Part shown: piece by piece, positions 1-6,525 of the stretch
How the letters are laid out: each line of letters starts with the position of its first letter
Numbering within the stretch: position 1 is the first letter of the stretch
Source of the DNA: VMGX01 sp041658885
Lineage (GTDB): Bacteria > Patescibacteriota > Minisyncoccia > Phycocordibacterales > 21-14-all-36-13
NCBI GenBank assembly: GCA_041658885.1
Contig: JBAZZJ010000005.1
Span: 1-42,931, forward strand
Reading direction: 5' to 3'
Length of the DNA: 42,931 bases
Program-made: the position numbers and the translations under genes
The notes under the pieces: generated by a model
What the model was told of the DNA's origin: nothing
The model's database searches: none
What the model saw: the letters and a program-made list of their open reading frames with translations, nothing else

Positions 1-6
1 CTCTCC

Positions 7-79
7 TTCTGTCTTGAGATGTGTATCTCAACTGATGAGCTCAATCCCGCCAAGGCGGGACAAGCAGAGCGAAACAGAA
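7..79 (+). ncRNA. Type III hammerhead ribozyme, copy 1
   Basis: All conserved hammerhead parts are present in type III order. The 5' strand of stem III is TTCTGT (7-12), followed by the cleavage-site C at 13. Stem I is 14-20 with 25-31, seven perfect pairs closed by the loop GTGT. The core CTGATGA is at 32-38. Stem II is GCTC (39-42) with GAGC (67-70). Core GAA is at 71-73, and ACAGAA (74-79) pairs perfectly with 7-12. Predicted self-cleavage is between 13 and 14, leaving a 2',3'-cyclic phosphate and a 5'-OH. The stem II loop carries an inserted GC-rich hairpin (46-51 with 54-59) of the palindrome family seen elsewhere in this window. The promoter lies upstream of the window. Confidence 0.9.
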
Positions 80-94
80 AGTTCTTTAAAAAAT

Positions 95-146
95 TTAGTT
101 AGTTCTCAAAAATTACAAACGATTATAATTTTTGAGAACTAACTAA
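95..146 (+). promoter_or_regulatory. Long leader hairpin behind hammerhead 1
   Basis: Positions 95-115 pair perfectly with 126-146 (21 bp, 10-nt loop). The outer 13 bp, TTAGTTAGTTCTC and its complement, are identical to the hairpin behind hammerhead 2 (554-605), while the loop-proximal part differs in sequence but still pairs. The stretch before it (about 80-94) is also nearly identical in both copies. It lies in the leader of the small gene at 183. Its role is unknown: an mRNA stabiliser, a protein-binding site or part of a circular RNA rod are all possible. Confidence 0.75.
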
Positions 147-182
147 GAAATAAATTTCAACAATAATGAAGGAGTAATTGTC

Positions 183-362
183 ATGAAGTCCTCAACGATT
201 AATATTGTTTTGTCTATAGGTTTTCTTCTTTTTCTTGTAGCAACCATATCGTTAATAATAACATTAACGATAGGAGAAAAGGAGGTTGCTGGGTATTTAG
301 GAGTTTTTTCTTTTTTCTTATTCTGTATATTGGGTATGTCCATTTTCTGTTTGTTGGAGTAA
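183..362 (+). CDS. Small two-span membrane protein (59 aa), hammerhead-linked
   Basis: Unrecognised. The start at 183 is fixed by a good Shine-Dalgarno (GAAGGAG, about 167-173). The protein has two hydrophobic segments, about residues 6-28 and 37-57, separated by a short polar stretch containing GEKE, and ends in LLE. It has no signal-peptidase site, so a small inner-membrane hairpin protein is likely. It lies about 170 nt downstream of hammerhead 1 and about 100 nt upstream of hammerhead 2, with no obvious terminator after its stop. Read-through would therefore place this ORF on a 449-nt RNA released by the two ribozymes. It has no clear similarity to the protein of the second module beyond size class and hydrophobicity. 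Toxin-like or phage-like small membrane proteins are alternatives that I cannot distinguish from sequence alone. Confidence 0.7.
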   Translation: MKSSTINIVLSIGFLLFLVATISLIITLTIGEKEVAGYLGVFSFFLFCILGMSIFCLLE

Positions 363-417
363 GTAATTAATTTTTTCCGAGAGAACCGGTACACACATAA
401 GGATTTCATTTACCAAT

Positions 418-447
418 TTGCGATTCGAAATCTAGACAGTGTATTGG
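418..447 (+). promoter_or_regulatory. Possible weak promoter in front of hammerhead 2
   Basis: TTGCGA (418-423), 18-bp spacer, TATTGG (442-447). The GTGTATT context resembles the stronger promoters at 2263 and 31977. If it is used, transcription would start near 454, just before the 5' strand of hammerhead stem III (456), so the ribozyme would trim about 8 nt and leave a 5'-OH mRNA. The match to consensus is poor. Confidence 0.35.
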
Positions 448-455
448 CTCTCTCA

Positions 456-508
456 TTCTGTCGTGAAGTGAGTACTTCACCTGATGAGTCCCAAAGGACG
501 AAACAGAA
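456..508 (+). ncRNA. Type III hammerhead ribozyme, copy 2
   Basis: This is a second complete type III hammerhead. Stem III is TTCTGT (456-461) with ACAGAA (503-508), and the cleavage-site C is at 462. Stem I is 463-469 with 474-480, seven perfect pairs. The core CTGATGA is at 481-487. Stem II is GTCC (488-491) with GGAC (496-499) and the loop CAAA. Core GAA is at 500-502. Stem III and the core are identical to copy 1, while stems I and II differ in sequence and keep full pairing. That compensatory pattern is strong evidence for a functional fold. Predicted cleavage is between 462 and 463. Confidence 0.93.
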
Positions 509-511
509 AAG

Positions 512-605
512 TTTGTCAAACATCGGGTGTTTGACAAAAGTTCTTTAAAAAATTTAGTTAGTTCTCTAAGTTTGTTTTTACAAACAAGTTTAGAGAACTA
601 ACTAA
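512..605 (+). promoter_or_regulatory. Two leader hairpins behind hammerhead 2
   Basis: The first hairpin, 512-522 with 528-538 (11 perfect pairs, loop TCGGG), is absent from module 1 and sits as an insertion between ribozyme and conserved leader. The second, starting at 554 and ending at 605, pairs almost perfectly for about 23 bp, including two G-U pairs. Its outer 13 bp are identical to the hairpin at 95-146, and the inner part is different but complementary. The paired-but-different inner arms indicate selection on structure. Confidence 0.75.
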
Positions 606-626
606 TAATTAATTTGGAGAATTAAA

Positions 627-902
627 ATGGGTATCATAATTGTATCTTTTTTGTTTTTAGGTTTTTTTGTATTTTATGCTGCTCTTGCAAAAAATCTAAA
701 GAGAAGAATTTATGCTCGAATAGGGGCGATCATATTTTCTGCAATAACAACTATTATAATGTTGACGTCTGACCAAATTCCAGAATCAAGGCATATAGTA
801 TTTCTACTCATTATAATTATTGCGGAGATATTTCTATTAGTGGACAATCTAAAAGAAATGAAACGCAAAGAATCTACAAAAAACGCTTGCACTGAGGTGT
901 AA
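627..902 (+). CDS. Small membrane protein (91 aa), hammerhead-linked
   Basis: Unrecognised. GGAG (about 614-617) supports the ATG at 627. There are three hydrophobic stretches (about residues 3-20, 30-48 and 56-75). Between the first two is a basic KNLKRR segment, and the C-terminal tail is charged (KEMKRKESTKN), so a small integral membrane protein with a cytoplasmic tail is likely. The leader carries hammerhead 2 and two hairpins. The last codons (NACTEV) and the stop lie inside the terminator hairpin at 880-909, so this is a compact single-gene unit. The leader is shared with the gene at 183 but the protein is not, which suggests a reusable 5' module fronting different small membrane proteins. 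Confidence 0.75.
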   Translation: MGIIIVSFLFLGFFVFYAALAKNLKRRIYARIGAIIFSAITTIIMLTSDQIPESRHIVFLLIIIIAEIFLLVDNLKEMKRKESTKNACTEV

Positions 903-915
903 GCGTTTTATTTTT
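880..915 (+). terminator. Terminator overlapping the end of the 627 gene
   Basis: Stem 880-892 with 897-909 (one G-U pair, loop TGAG), followed by a T-rich run. The stop codon (900-902) is in the 3' arm. Confidence 0.8.
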
Positions 916-934
916 GTAAAAAATAAATTATGGA

Positions 935-2200
935 TTAAAAACCTTCCCCGAAGGTTTTTAATTTATAAATTTCTATTATTTTCTTAATCATCTCATCAAA
1001 ACCAAATTCTTTAACAATTTTATTTTTTAAATCATAACCCATTTTCCCTCGTAATTCGCCGTCTTTTAATAATGACAATAACGCATTACTAAAATCTTCA
1101 GACATTTTTTCTTCATCATTTTTATCAACCAAAATTCCTGTTTTCATATCTTCCACAATTTCAGAAATACCACCGACATGTGTTGCAACAACAGGAACGC
1201 AAGCGTCCCCAGATTCAAGCAAGACGTAAGGAAGGGCCTCTGTTCTTGAAGGTAAAAAGAAAATATCAAAAGCGCTTAAATATTTTGAAGCGTTTTCAAT
1301 ATTTCCAATCAGGAAAATCTCTGTATCCAATTTTTTCTCCTTTATAATTTTTTCAAGATTTTTTCTTTCTTCTCCTTCGCCAATTACAAAATAAACGAGG
1401 GATTGTTTTTGTTCTTTAAATTTCTGTGAGAGCTTCTCAATTGTTTTTATTGCGATATCAATACCTTTGTTTTTATGAAGTTCTGCGATTGTTCCAATCC
1501 AAGCGGTTTTTGTGCTCCACAAATTTATATCTTTTCCAAATAAGCTTGTTTTTTGAAATAAAAATTCACGGGCCTCATCATTGGAAAAAAAATCTAACTT
1601 TTTAATACCATTATGTATAACAACCATTTTCTTTGAAACGAACGGCAATACTTTAGTTATTTGTTTTTTTGTATTTTGGGATACGGCAATTGTTTTATGG
1701 CTCAAAATTATTGTGAACCAATGTAAAATAGCGATTATAATTTTTGAAAACAAACTACGGTCTTCATTAAATGCCCAACCGTGACCCGTAAAAATTATTT
1801 TTTTAACTCTAGCAATTCGTCCTGCAAATACACCGAGTCCGCCAGCTTTTGATGAGTTTAAGTGAACAATATCTGGTTTTTCTTTTATAAAAATTTTTAA
1901 GAGCAAAAAAAATGTTTGAATCTCCTTAAATAAATTTACATCTCTTTCCATTTGAGGAAGGGGAATAACTCTTATTTTATTTTCAAGAAGTTTTTCTTTA
2001 AGCAGACCTTCTCCACCGACAATAACAGAAATATCAAATTCATTTTTTGGTAAGTTTGTAGCTAAATCTCCTTCGACAGGCTCAGGACGATTTAACGCAC
2101 ACGCTAAATCGAAAACATATCTCTGGGCCCCACCCCAAGACGCTTTGGTTATAACAAATATTATTTTTATTTTCCTCTCTTTTTTAGAAGGATATTTCAC
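935..2200 (-). CDS. Family GT4 glycosyltransferase
   Basis: A 421-aa group 1 (GT-B fold) retaining glycosyltransferase, expected to transfer a nucleotide-activated sugar to a lipid-linked or cell-envelope glycan at the cytoplasmic face. The N-terminal glycine-rich loop is ASWGGAQRYV (20-29). The domain border is near HNGI, and the C-terminal donor-binding domain carries IGEGEE and the block TEALPYVLLESGDACVPVVA with GGISEIV. In the usual family motif, EAxAxGxPVVA replaces ESGDACVPVVA. Residues 37-45 (NRPEPVEGD) are encoded by a copy of a widespread short palindrome (CTTCGACAGGCTCAGG on the plus strand), an in-frame insertion in the N-terminal domain. The neighbouring sugar phosphotransferase at 2823 suggests a surface polysaccharide role. 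The gene ends in a terminator that encodes its last residues. Confidence 0.88.
   Translation of the reverse strand: MKYPSKKERKIKIIFVITKASWGGAQRYVFDLACALNRPEPVEGDLATNLPKNEFDISVIVGGEGLLKEKLLENKIRVIPLPQMERDVNLFKEIQTFFLLLKIFIKEKPDIVHLNSSKAGGLGVFAGRIARVKKIIFTGHGWAFNEDRSLFSKIIIAILHWFTIILSHKTIAVSQNTKKQITKVLPFVSKKMVVIHNGIKKLDFFSNDEAREFLFQKTSLFGKDINLWSTKTAWIGTIAELHKNKGIDIAIKTIEKLSQKFKEQKQSLVYFVIGEGEERKNLEKIIKEKKLDTEIFLIGNIENASKYLSAFDIFFLPSRTEALPYVLLESGDACVPVVATHVGGISEIVEDMKTGILVDKNDEEKMSEDFSNALLSLLKDGELRGKMGYDLKNKIVKEFGFDEMIKKIIEIYKLKTFGEGF
937..959 (-). terminator. Terminator of the glycosyltransferase gene
   Basis: Ten-bp stem 937-946 with 950-959, loop of three, flanked by A and T runs so it can act in both directions. 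It lies inside the last codons of the minus-strand gene and close behind the 627 gene. Confidence 0.75.
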
Positions 2201-2239
2201 AGGTTGAATGATAGCTTAAATTAAGGATTTTTTCAGCTC

Positions 2240-2268
2240 TTGACAAAGAATATAATGGGGTGTATTAT
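2240..2268 (+). promoter_or_regulatory. Consensus promoter of the 2321 gene
   Basis: TTGACA (2240-2245), 17-bp spacer, TATTAT (2263-2268). The same hexamers, spacing and GGGTG before the -10 recur at 31954-31982 before another orphan gene. Transcription would start near 2275, giving a leader of about 45 nt. Confidence 0.8.
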
Positions 2269-2320
2269 TTATATTGAATTTAAGTAGTTTTTTCCCACAG
2301 ATATAAAAACGAGGTATCCA

Positions 2321-2620
2321 ATGTTTTTACAAGTAATGGTAATACTTTTTTCTATGCTTTTGTTTGTAGGCCTGTGTGGTTTACAAATAAACGGCTCAAA
2401 AGAAACAAAACTGTTTTCCGGAATAATAGTATTCTTTTGGATACTATTTCTATGGAATTTTACGGATCTGATTTTTTCTGTCAAAACAATTGATCCAATT
2501 CCAATTGTAGTAAAATTTGGAACAATTTTTGTTTTTCTCCTCATAACCACCATATTGGGAGGGTGGGGAAATTTAAAAATTTTGTTTCAAAAAAATCTTC
2601 TAGAAGTTCAGCAGAATTAA
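2321..2620 (+). CDS. Small membrane protein (99 aa), orphan
   Basis: Unrecognised. It has three hydrophobic segments (about residues 4-22, 32-53 and 64-82). NGSKETK separates the first two, and the C-terminus (KNLLEVQQN) is polar. GAGG (about 2309-2312) serves as Shine-Dalgarno for the ATG at 2321. It is a complete monocistronic unit with a near-consensus promoter (2240-2268) and a perfect hairpin terminator (2629-2658). It resembles the hammerhead-linked genes at 183 and 627 in size and topology but has no hammerhead in its leader. Function unknown. Confidence 0.75.
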   Translation: MFLQVMVILFSMLLFVGLCGLQINGSKETKLFSGIIVFFWILFLWNFTDLIFSVKTIDPIPIVVKFGTIFVFLLITTILGGWGNLKILFQKNLLEVQQN

Positions 2621-2628
2621 AACTAATC

Positions 2629-2658
2629 AAGTGTGTTGTTTTAAACAACACACTTTTT
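2629..2658 (+). terminator. Terminator of the 2321 gene
   Basis: AAGTGTGTTG (2629-2638) pairs with 2646-2655, followed by a T run. A strong intrinsic terminator. Confidence 0.85.
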
Positions 2659-2664
2659 ATTTAT

Positions 2665-2746
2665 AAACCATTGTCTAATCCAACGGAATTAGAGAATGGT
2701 TTTATTTATAACTCATATTTACGCTATGGCGTAAATGTGAGTTATA
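2665..2746 (+). repeat. Two consecutive long hairpins
   Basis: The first (about 2665-2702) is an imperfect hairpin with loop AAC and one bulge. The second (2707-2746) pairs over 18 bp with one G-U pair and loop TATG. They fill the gap between the terminator of the 2321 gene and the promoter at 2787. No T run follows, so they are not simple terminators; they are probably palindromic repeat elements. Confidence 0.6.
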
Positions 2747-2786
2747 GGCAATTTTATTTTTTATGATTTCATACCTTGTTGTTTTT

Positions 2787-2814
2787 TTGCTTTCTTGATT
2801 TTTTGTTGTATAAT
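2787..2814 (+). promoter_or_regulatory. Promoter giving a leaderless mRNA for the sugar transferase
   Basis: TTGCTT (2787-2792), 16-bp spacer, TATAAT (2809-2814). The ATG at 2823 is 8 nt after the -10 box, at the expected transcription start, and there is no Shine-Dalgarno. Confidence 0.7.
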
Positions 2815-2822
2815 GTATCAGC

Positions 2823-4181
2823 ATGTATATTTCTAACAGAAAAGAACCGGCGGTATTATTGTTGGGCGACTTAGTAATATTTTTTGCATCCCTATGGATT
2901 GCGCTTTTTTTAAGATATTTTGAAATACCAAGTGGAATAACCTTAAGTGGACACATTTCTCCATTCTCAATATTATTTTTGGTTTGGATTTTCATATTTT
3001 TTATTTTTGGACTTTATGAGAAACATACTCTCATTTTAAAAAATAAACTTCCAAGTATAATTTTAAACGCACAAATAACAAACAGCGCACTCGCGGTGTT
3101 ATTTTTCTATTTGATTCCTTATTTTGGAATTGCGCCAAAAACAAATCTTTTTATTTATTTAATAGTTTCTTTCATTCTGATTTCACTCTGGAGAAATTAT
3201 GGAGTTTTTTTGATTAAGGAAACAAAAAGAGAAGATGGAATAATTATAGGAAGTGGAGCAGATGTTGATGAGTTGGAAAAGGAAATAAACAATAACGAAA
3301 GATACCACATTAAAATAATAGGCCTTATTGATCCAGACAAAATCAGCTCAGAAGAAGTTCAAATAAAAGTTTTGGATTTTATAAAGAATTCAGACATATC
3401 ATTAGTTATAGTTGATATGCAAAACAAAAAGCTTGAATCAATGCTCTCCGGATTTTATAGCTTAATATTCTCTTCAAAAACACGTTTTGTAGATTTATAT
3501 AAAGTTTATGAAGAGATTTTTGATAGAGTTCCAGTTTCTTTAATAAAACACAGCTGGTTTTTGGAAAATCTATCAACACACCCAAAAGCTGTCTATGATA
3601 TTTTGAAACGTGTGATGGACATAGTCGTATCTTTAATACTTGGAATAATATCTTTAGTTTTTTATCCATTTGTAATTTTGGCAATAAAACTTGATGACGG
3701 AGGGCCAATACTTATTAAACAGGATAGAATCGGAAAAAATAATAAAAAAATAAAAATCATAAAATTTAGAACAATGCACGACGATGACAAAGGAAAAAAT
3801 TGTTTGGATTCTTCAAAAAATAATAATGTGACCAAGGTTGGAGGAGTTTTGAGAAAATTAAGGATTGATGAATTTCCACAATTTTGGAGTATTTTAACTG
3901 GAGACCTTTCTTTGATAGGGCCAAGACCAGAAATGCCAGACCTTGCTCGTCTTTATGAAAAAGAAATTCCTTATTACAAGGCAAGACATTTAATAAAACC
4001 AGGATTATCTGGATGGGCACAGCTTTATCAAGACGCCCCTCCGAAATTTCAAGCTCAATCTGATCAAACAAGAATAAAACTTTCTTATGATTTATATTAC
4101 ATCAAAAACAGATCCTTATTCCTTGATTTTAAAGTTGCCCTAAAAACGATAAAGGTTTTGATCTCAAGAACGGGAATATAG
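2823..4181 (+). CDS. Polyprenyl-phosphate sugar-1-phosphate transferase (WbaP/ExoY type)
   Basis: A 452-aa bacterial sugar transferase that moves a sugar-1-phosphate from a nucleotide sugar to undecaprenyl phosphate, the first step of lipid-linked glycan assembly at the membrane. The N-terminal third holds about four to five membrane segments (about 10-31, 48-65, 80-102, 108-130). A degenerate nucleotide-fold linker follows (GIIIGSGADVDELEKE, from 139). The catalytic domain starts with the re-entrant hydrophobic helix (265-290) and carries KFRTM (314-318), RIDEFPQ (347-353), IGPRPE (365-370) and KPGLSGWAQ (392-400), all typical of the family. The length is normal for the long WbaP-like class. 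The glycosyltransferase on the opposite strand at 935 is a likely partner. The donor sugar cannot be told from sequence. Confidence 0.92.
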   Translation: MYISNRKEPAVLLLGDLVIFFASLWIALFLRYFEIPSGITLSGHISPFSILFLVWIFIFFIFGLYEKHTLILKNKLPSIILNAQITNSALAVLFFYLIPYFGIAPKTNLFIYLIVSFILISLWRNYGVFLIKETKREDGIIIGSGADVDELEKEINNNERYHIKIIGLIDPDKISSEEVQIKVLDFIKNSDISLVIVDMQNKKLESMLSGFYSLIFSSKTRFVDLYKVYEEIFDRVPVSLIKHSWFLENLSTHPKAVYDILKRVMDIVVSLILGIISLVFYPFVILAIKLDDGGPILIKQDRIGKNNKKIKIIKFRTMHDDDKGKNCLDSSKNNNVTKVGGVLRKLRIDEFPQFWSILTGDLSLIGPRPEMPDLARLYEKEIPYYKARHLIKPGLSGWAQLYQDAPPKFQAQSDQTRIKLSYDLYYIKNRSLFLDFKVALKTIKVLISRTGI

Positions 4182-4189
4182 TAAGAAAT

Positions 4190-4275
4190 TTCTAATTTCT
4201 AATTTCTAATATCTAATGAAATTTCTAATTCAAAATAAAAATAATGTTTTCCGTTTTTAACATTTCATTAGGAAT
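4190..4275. repeat. AT-rich TTTCTAA repeats with inverted arms
   Basis: Direct repeats of TTTCTAAT lead into an inverted repeat, CTAATGAAAT (about 4213-4222) with ATTTCATTAG (about 4262-4271). Related ATTAGTAATTAG repeats lie at 32507-32525. This is the spacer between the sugar transferase and folD. No promoter or terminator is clear. Confidence 0.5.
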
Positions 4276-4322
4276 TAGTAATTATATATTGAGAATTTAA
4301 AAATTAATTTATTAATTTTTTT

Positions 4323-5144
4323 ATGATTGTTAACGGAAGAGAAATTGCGAATGAGATAAAAGAATCTCTCAAAGAAAAAATTTCTAAAATCGGTAAAAAG
4401 CTGAATATTATTTTTGTATGTGTTGGAGAAAATTCAGTGATAAATAAATTTGTTAGTTTAAAACAAAAATTTGCAAATGAACTTGGAATAAAGTCTTTTG
4501 TAAAAAAGTTTTCAAACGAAATTTCGGAAGGAAACCTTAAAAAAGAAGTCAAAAAAATAATTTCTGACAAAGACACAAACGGAATTGTTATTCAACTTCC
4601 TTTACCATCACATATAAACTCAAAAACAATTTTAAATTTAATCTCAAAAGAAAAAGATCCTGATTTTTTAGGAGAAGAATCTTTTGATTTATTTGAAAAA
4701 GGAAAATCTAAAATTTTGCCCCCGGTTGTTGGCGCAGTGGTAGAAATTTTTAAGAAACATAAAGTGGAGATAAAGAGTAAAAAAATAGTTGTAATCGGAA
4801 AGGGAAAATTAGTTGGATTACCAATTTCAATTTGGTTAAAAAATTCAGGAGCCGAAGTAATTTCATTAGAAAAAGGTGATGTATTAGAAAATTATACAAG
4901 AAAGGCAGATATAATAATTTCAGGCGCAGGTTCTCCTAATTTAATAAAACCAACGATGATAAAAAATGGTGTTATTTTAATAGATGCAGGAACAAGCGAA
5001 TTAAACGGCCAAATTATCGGGGATATAGACAAAGAATGTGATTCAAGAGCATCTATTTTTTCTACAATTCCGGGTGGAATTGGGCCAATAACTATAGCAA
5101 AATTATTTGAAAATCTTTTTCTATTGAATAAAAACAATTTGTAA
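4323..5144 (+). CDS. folD: Bifunctional methylene-THF dehydrogenase/cyclohydrolase, divergent
   Basis: FolD interconverts 5,10-methylene-, methenyl- and 10-formyl-tetrahydrofolate in one-carbon metabolism. The fold and length (273 aa) are right. Visible motifs are IQLPLP (90-95), KDPD (111-114), the cofactor loop IGKGKLVGLP (158-167) and the C-terminal TIPGGIGPIT (248-257). The catalytic lysine is Lys47, in NKFVSLKQK. The conserved tyrosine four residues earlier is phenylalanine (Phe43), and the usual PCTP motif reads PPVV (133-136). The Arg-Ser of the cofactor loop is Lys-Gly. These changes make cofactor preference and cyclohydrolase activity uncertain, although such divergent FolDs may be normal in this phylum. 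It is followed by secD 30 nt downstream with its own -10 box. Confidence 0.88.
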   Translation: MIVNGREIANEIKESLKEKISKIGKKLNIIFVCVGENSVINKFVSLKQKFANELGIKSFVKKFSNEISEGNLKKEVKKIISDKDTNGIVIQLPLPSHINSKTILNLISKEKDPDFLGEESFDLFEKGKSKILPPVVGAVVEIFKKHKVEIKSKKIVVIGKGKLVGLPISIWLKNSGAEVISLEKGDVLENYTRKADIIISGAGSPNLIKPTMIKNGVILIDAGTSELNGQIIGDIDKECDSRASIFSTIPGGIGPITIAKLFENLFLLNKNNL

Positions 5145-5160
5145 TTTAATTTAAAATCAT

Positions 5161-5166
5161 TATACT
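5161..5166 (+). promoter_or_regulatory. -10 box for leaderless secD
   Basis: TATACT, 8 nt before the secD ATG at 5175. The -35 region is AT-rich without a clear hexamer. There is no Shine-Dalgarno, so a leaderless transcript is likely. Confidence 0.5.
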
Positions 5167-5174
5167 TTCTAATA

Positions 5175-6506
5175 ATGTGGAAGATACGAATAGTTGCATT
5201 AATCTTACTTATTGCCGGCATATCGGTCGGCCTTTTTCTTTATGACAGCGAAACGAACCCAAATTCTAAATCTCATTTTAAATTAGGCCTTGATTTGGCA
5301 AGCGGAACTCAACTTATATATAGAGCAGATGTTTCAAAACTCGCAACGGCGGAAGTTTCTGAATCTATGCAAGCATTGAGAGATGTTGTAGAAAAAAGAG
5401 TAAATGTATTTGGAGTTTCAGAACCAATAATCCAAGTTGAAAACGGTGGTTTGGGAAATTCTGACGAAAAAAGACTCATAGTTGAATTGCCGGGGGTTAC
5501 TGACATAAAAAAAGCAGTTGAAATGATAGGAAAAACACCCCTTCTTGAATTCAAATTAGTTGATAAAAATTATGTTCCTTCGGAAGAAGAAAAGAAAGAT
5601 AATAAAATTTCAAGCCAAGCCTTCATTGATACCGGTTTGACGGGAAGATTTTTAAAACTCGCACAACTTCAATTTGGTCAGCAAGGAGGACTTTCAAACG
5701 AACCAGTCGTGTCTTTAAATTTTAATACAGAAGGGTCTGATTTGTTTGCAAAAATTACAAAGGAGCATATTGGGGAAGTTCTCGCTATATTTTTGGACGG
5801 TGAACCGATCTCTCTCCCTGTAATACAACAAGAAATACCAAATGGGAACGCACAAATAAGCGGAAGATTTACGGCTGACGAAGCAAAAGAACTTGTAAGG
5901 AATTTAAATCTCGGAGCATTACCAGTACCGATAGAATTAATTTCAACAAATAGCATCGGCGCTTCTCTTGGGCAGGATGTTTTGAACAAGGGCGTGTCTG
6001 CCGGAATTTTAGGAATAATTTTTGTATCAATCTTCTTAATTCTTTTATACAGACTTCCCGGGCTTGTTTCTGTTGTCTCTCTTGGTATGTATATAGTAAT
6101 TATGTTGGCTTTATTTAAATTTATTCCAGTTGTTCTCACGGCCGCAGGTATAGCAGGTTTTATTCTATCTGTCGGTGTGGCCGTTGATGCAAATGTTTTG
6201 ATTTTTGAAAGAATGAAGGAAGAATTTAACGAAGGAAAAGATAACGCAGAAGAAGCAATTAAAAATGGGTTTTCAAGAGCGTGGTTATCAATTAGAGATA
6301 GCAACATTTCAGGATTAATAACATCCGTTGTTCTTTTCTGGTTTGGAACATCTATGGTGAGGGGTTTTGCACTAGTTCTTGGAATAGGAGTTTTGGTAAG
6401 TATGATAAGCGCGATTACGATTTCAAGAACATTTTTGTTATCAATTTATAAAAAGAGCCCGGGTCGGTTTTTAAGATTTATGTTTGGCGCAGGCTTTAAA
6501 GGTTAA
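5175..6506 (+). CDS. secD: Protein translocase subunit SecD
   Basis: Subunit of the SecDF complex that uses the proton gradient to help pull proteins out of the SecYEG channel. There is one N-terminal membrane helix (about 5-23), then the start of the periplasmic domain with LGLDLASGTQLIYR (37-50). A P1 head region follows, then GRFTADEAKEL and LNLGALPVP before five C-terminal helices. VAVDANVLIFERMKEE is the family RND signature in the fourth of these helices. The length of 443 aa is at the short end, as in other reduced genomes. secF follows at once, and secE and nusG are 2.4 kb downstream, so this is an export-related stretch. Confidence 0.95.
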   Translation: MWKIRIVALILLIAGISVGLFLYDSETNPNSKSHFKLGLDLASGTQLIYRADVSKLATAEVSESMQALRDVVEKRVNVFGVSEPIIQVENGGLGNSDEKRLIVELPGVTDIKKAVEMIGKTPLLEFKLVDKNYVPSEEEKKDNKISSQAFIDTGLTGRFLKLAQLQFGQQGGLSNEPVVSLNFNTEGSDLFAKITKEHIGEVLAIFLDGEPISLPVIQQEIPNGNAQISGRFTADEAKELVRNLNLGALPVPIELISTNSIGASLGQDVLNKGVSAGILGIIFVSIFLILLYRLPGLVSVVSLGMYIVIMLALFKFIPVVLTAAGIAGFILSVGVAVDANVLIFERMKEEFNEGKDNAEEAIKNGFSRAWLSIRDSNISGLITSVVLFWFGTSMVRGFALVLGIGVLVSMISAITISRTFLLSIYKKSPGRFLRFMFGAGFKG

Positions 6507-6525
6507 AACATTCATTTTTAAATAC

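Noticed and set aside
143..409. 88-aa minus-strand reading frame
   Set aside because: It overlaps the SD-led 59-aa plus-strand gene and the hammerhead leader; it has no promoter or SD and its composition looks like an antisense shadow.
2702..2995. 97-aa minus-strand reading frame before the sugar transferase
   Set aside because: It covers the palindrome, the promoter and the first codons of the clear plus-strand gene; no ribosome-binding site.
6484..6525. Upstream TTG start for secF
   Set aside because: It would add 14 residues overlapping secD, while the ATG at 6526 gives the usual SecF N-terminus. It cannot be fully excluded.
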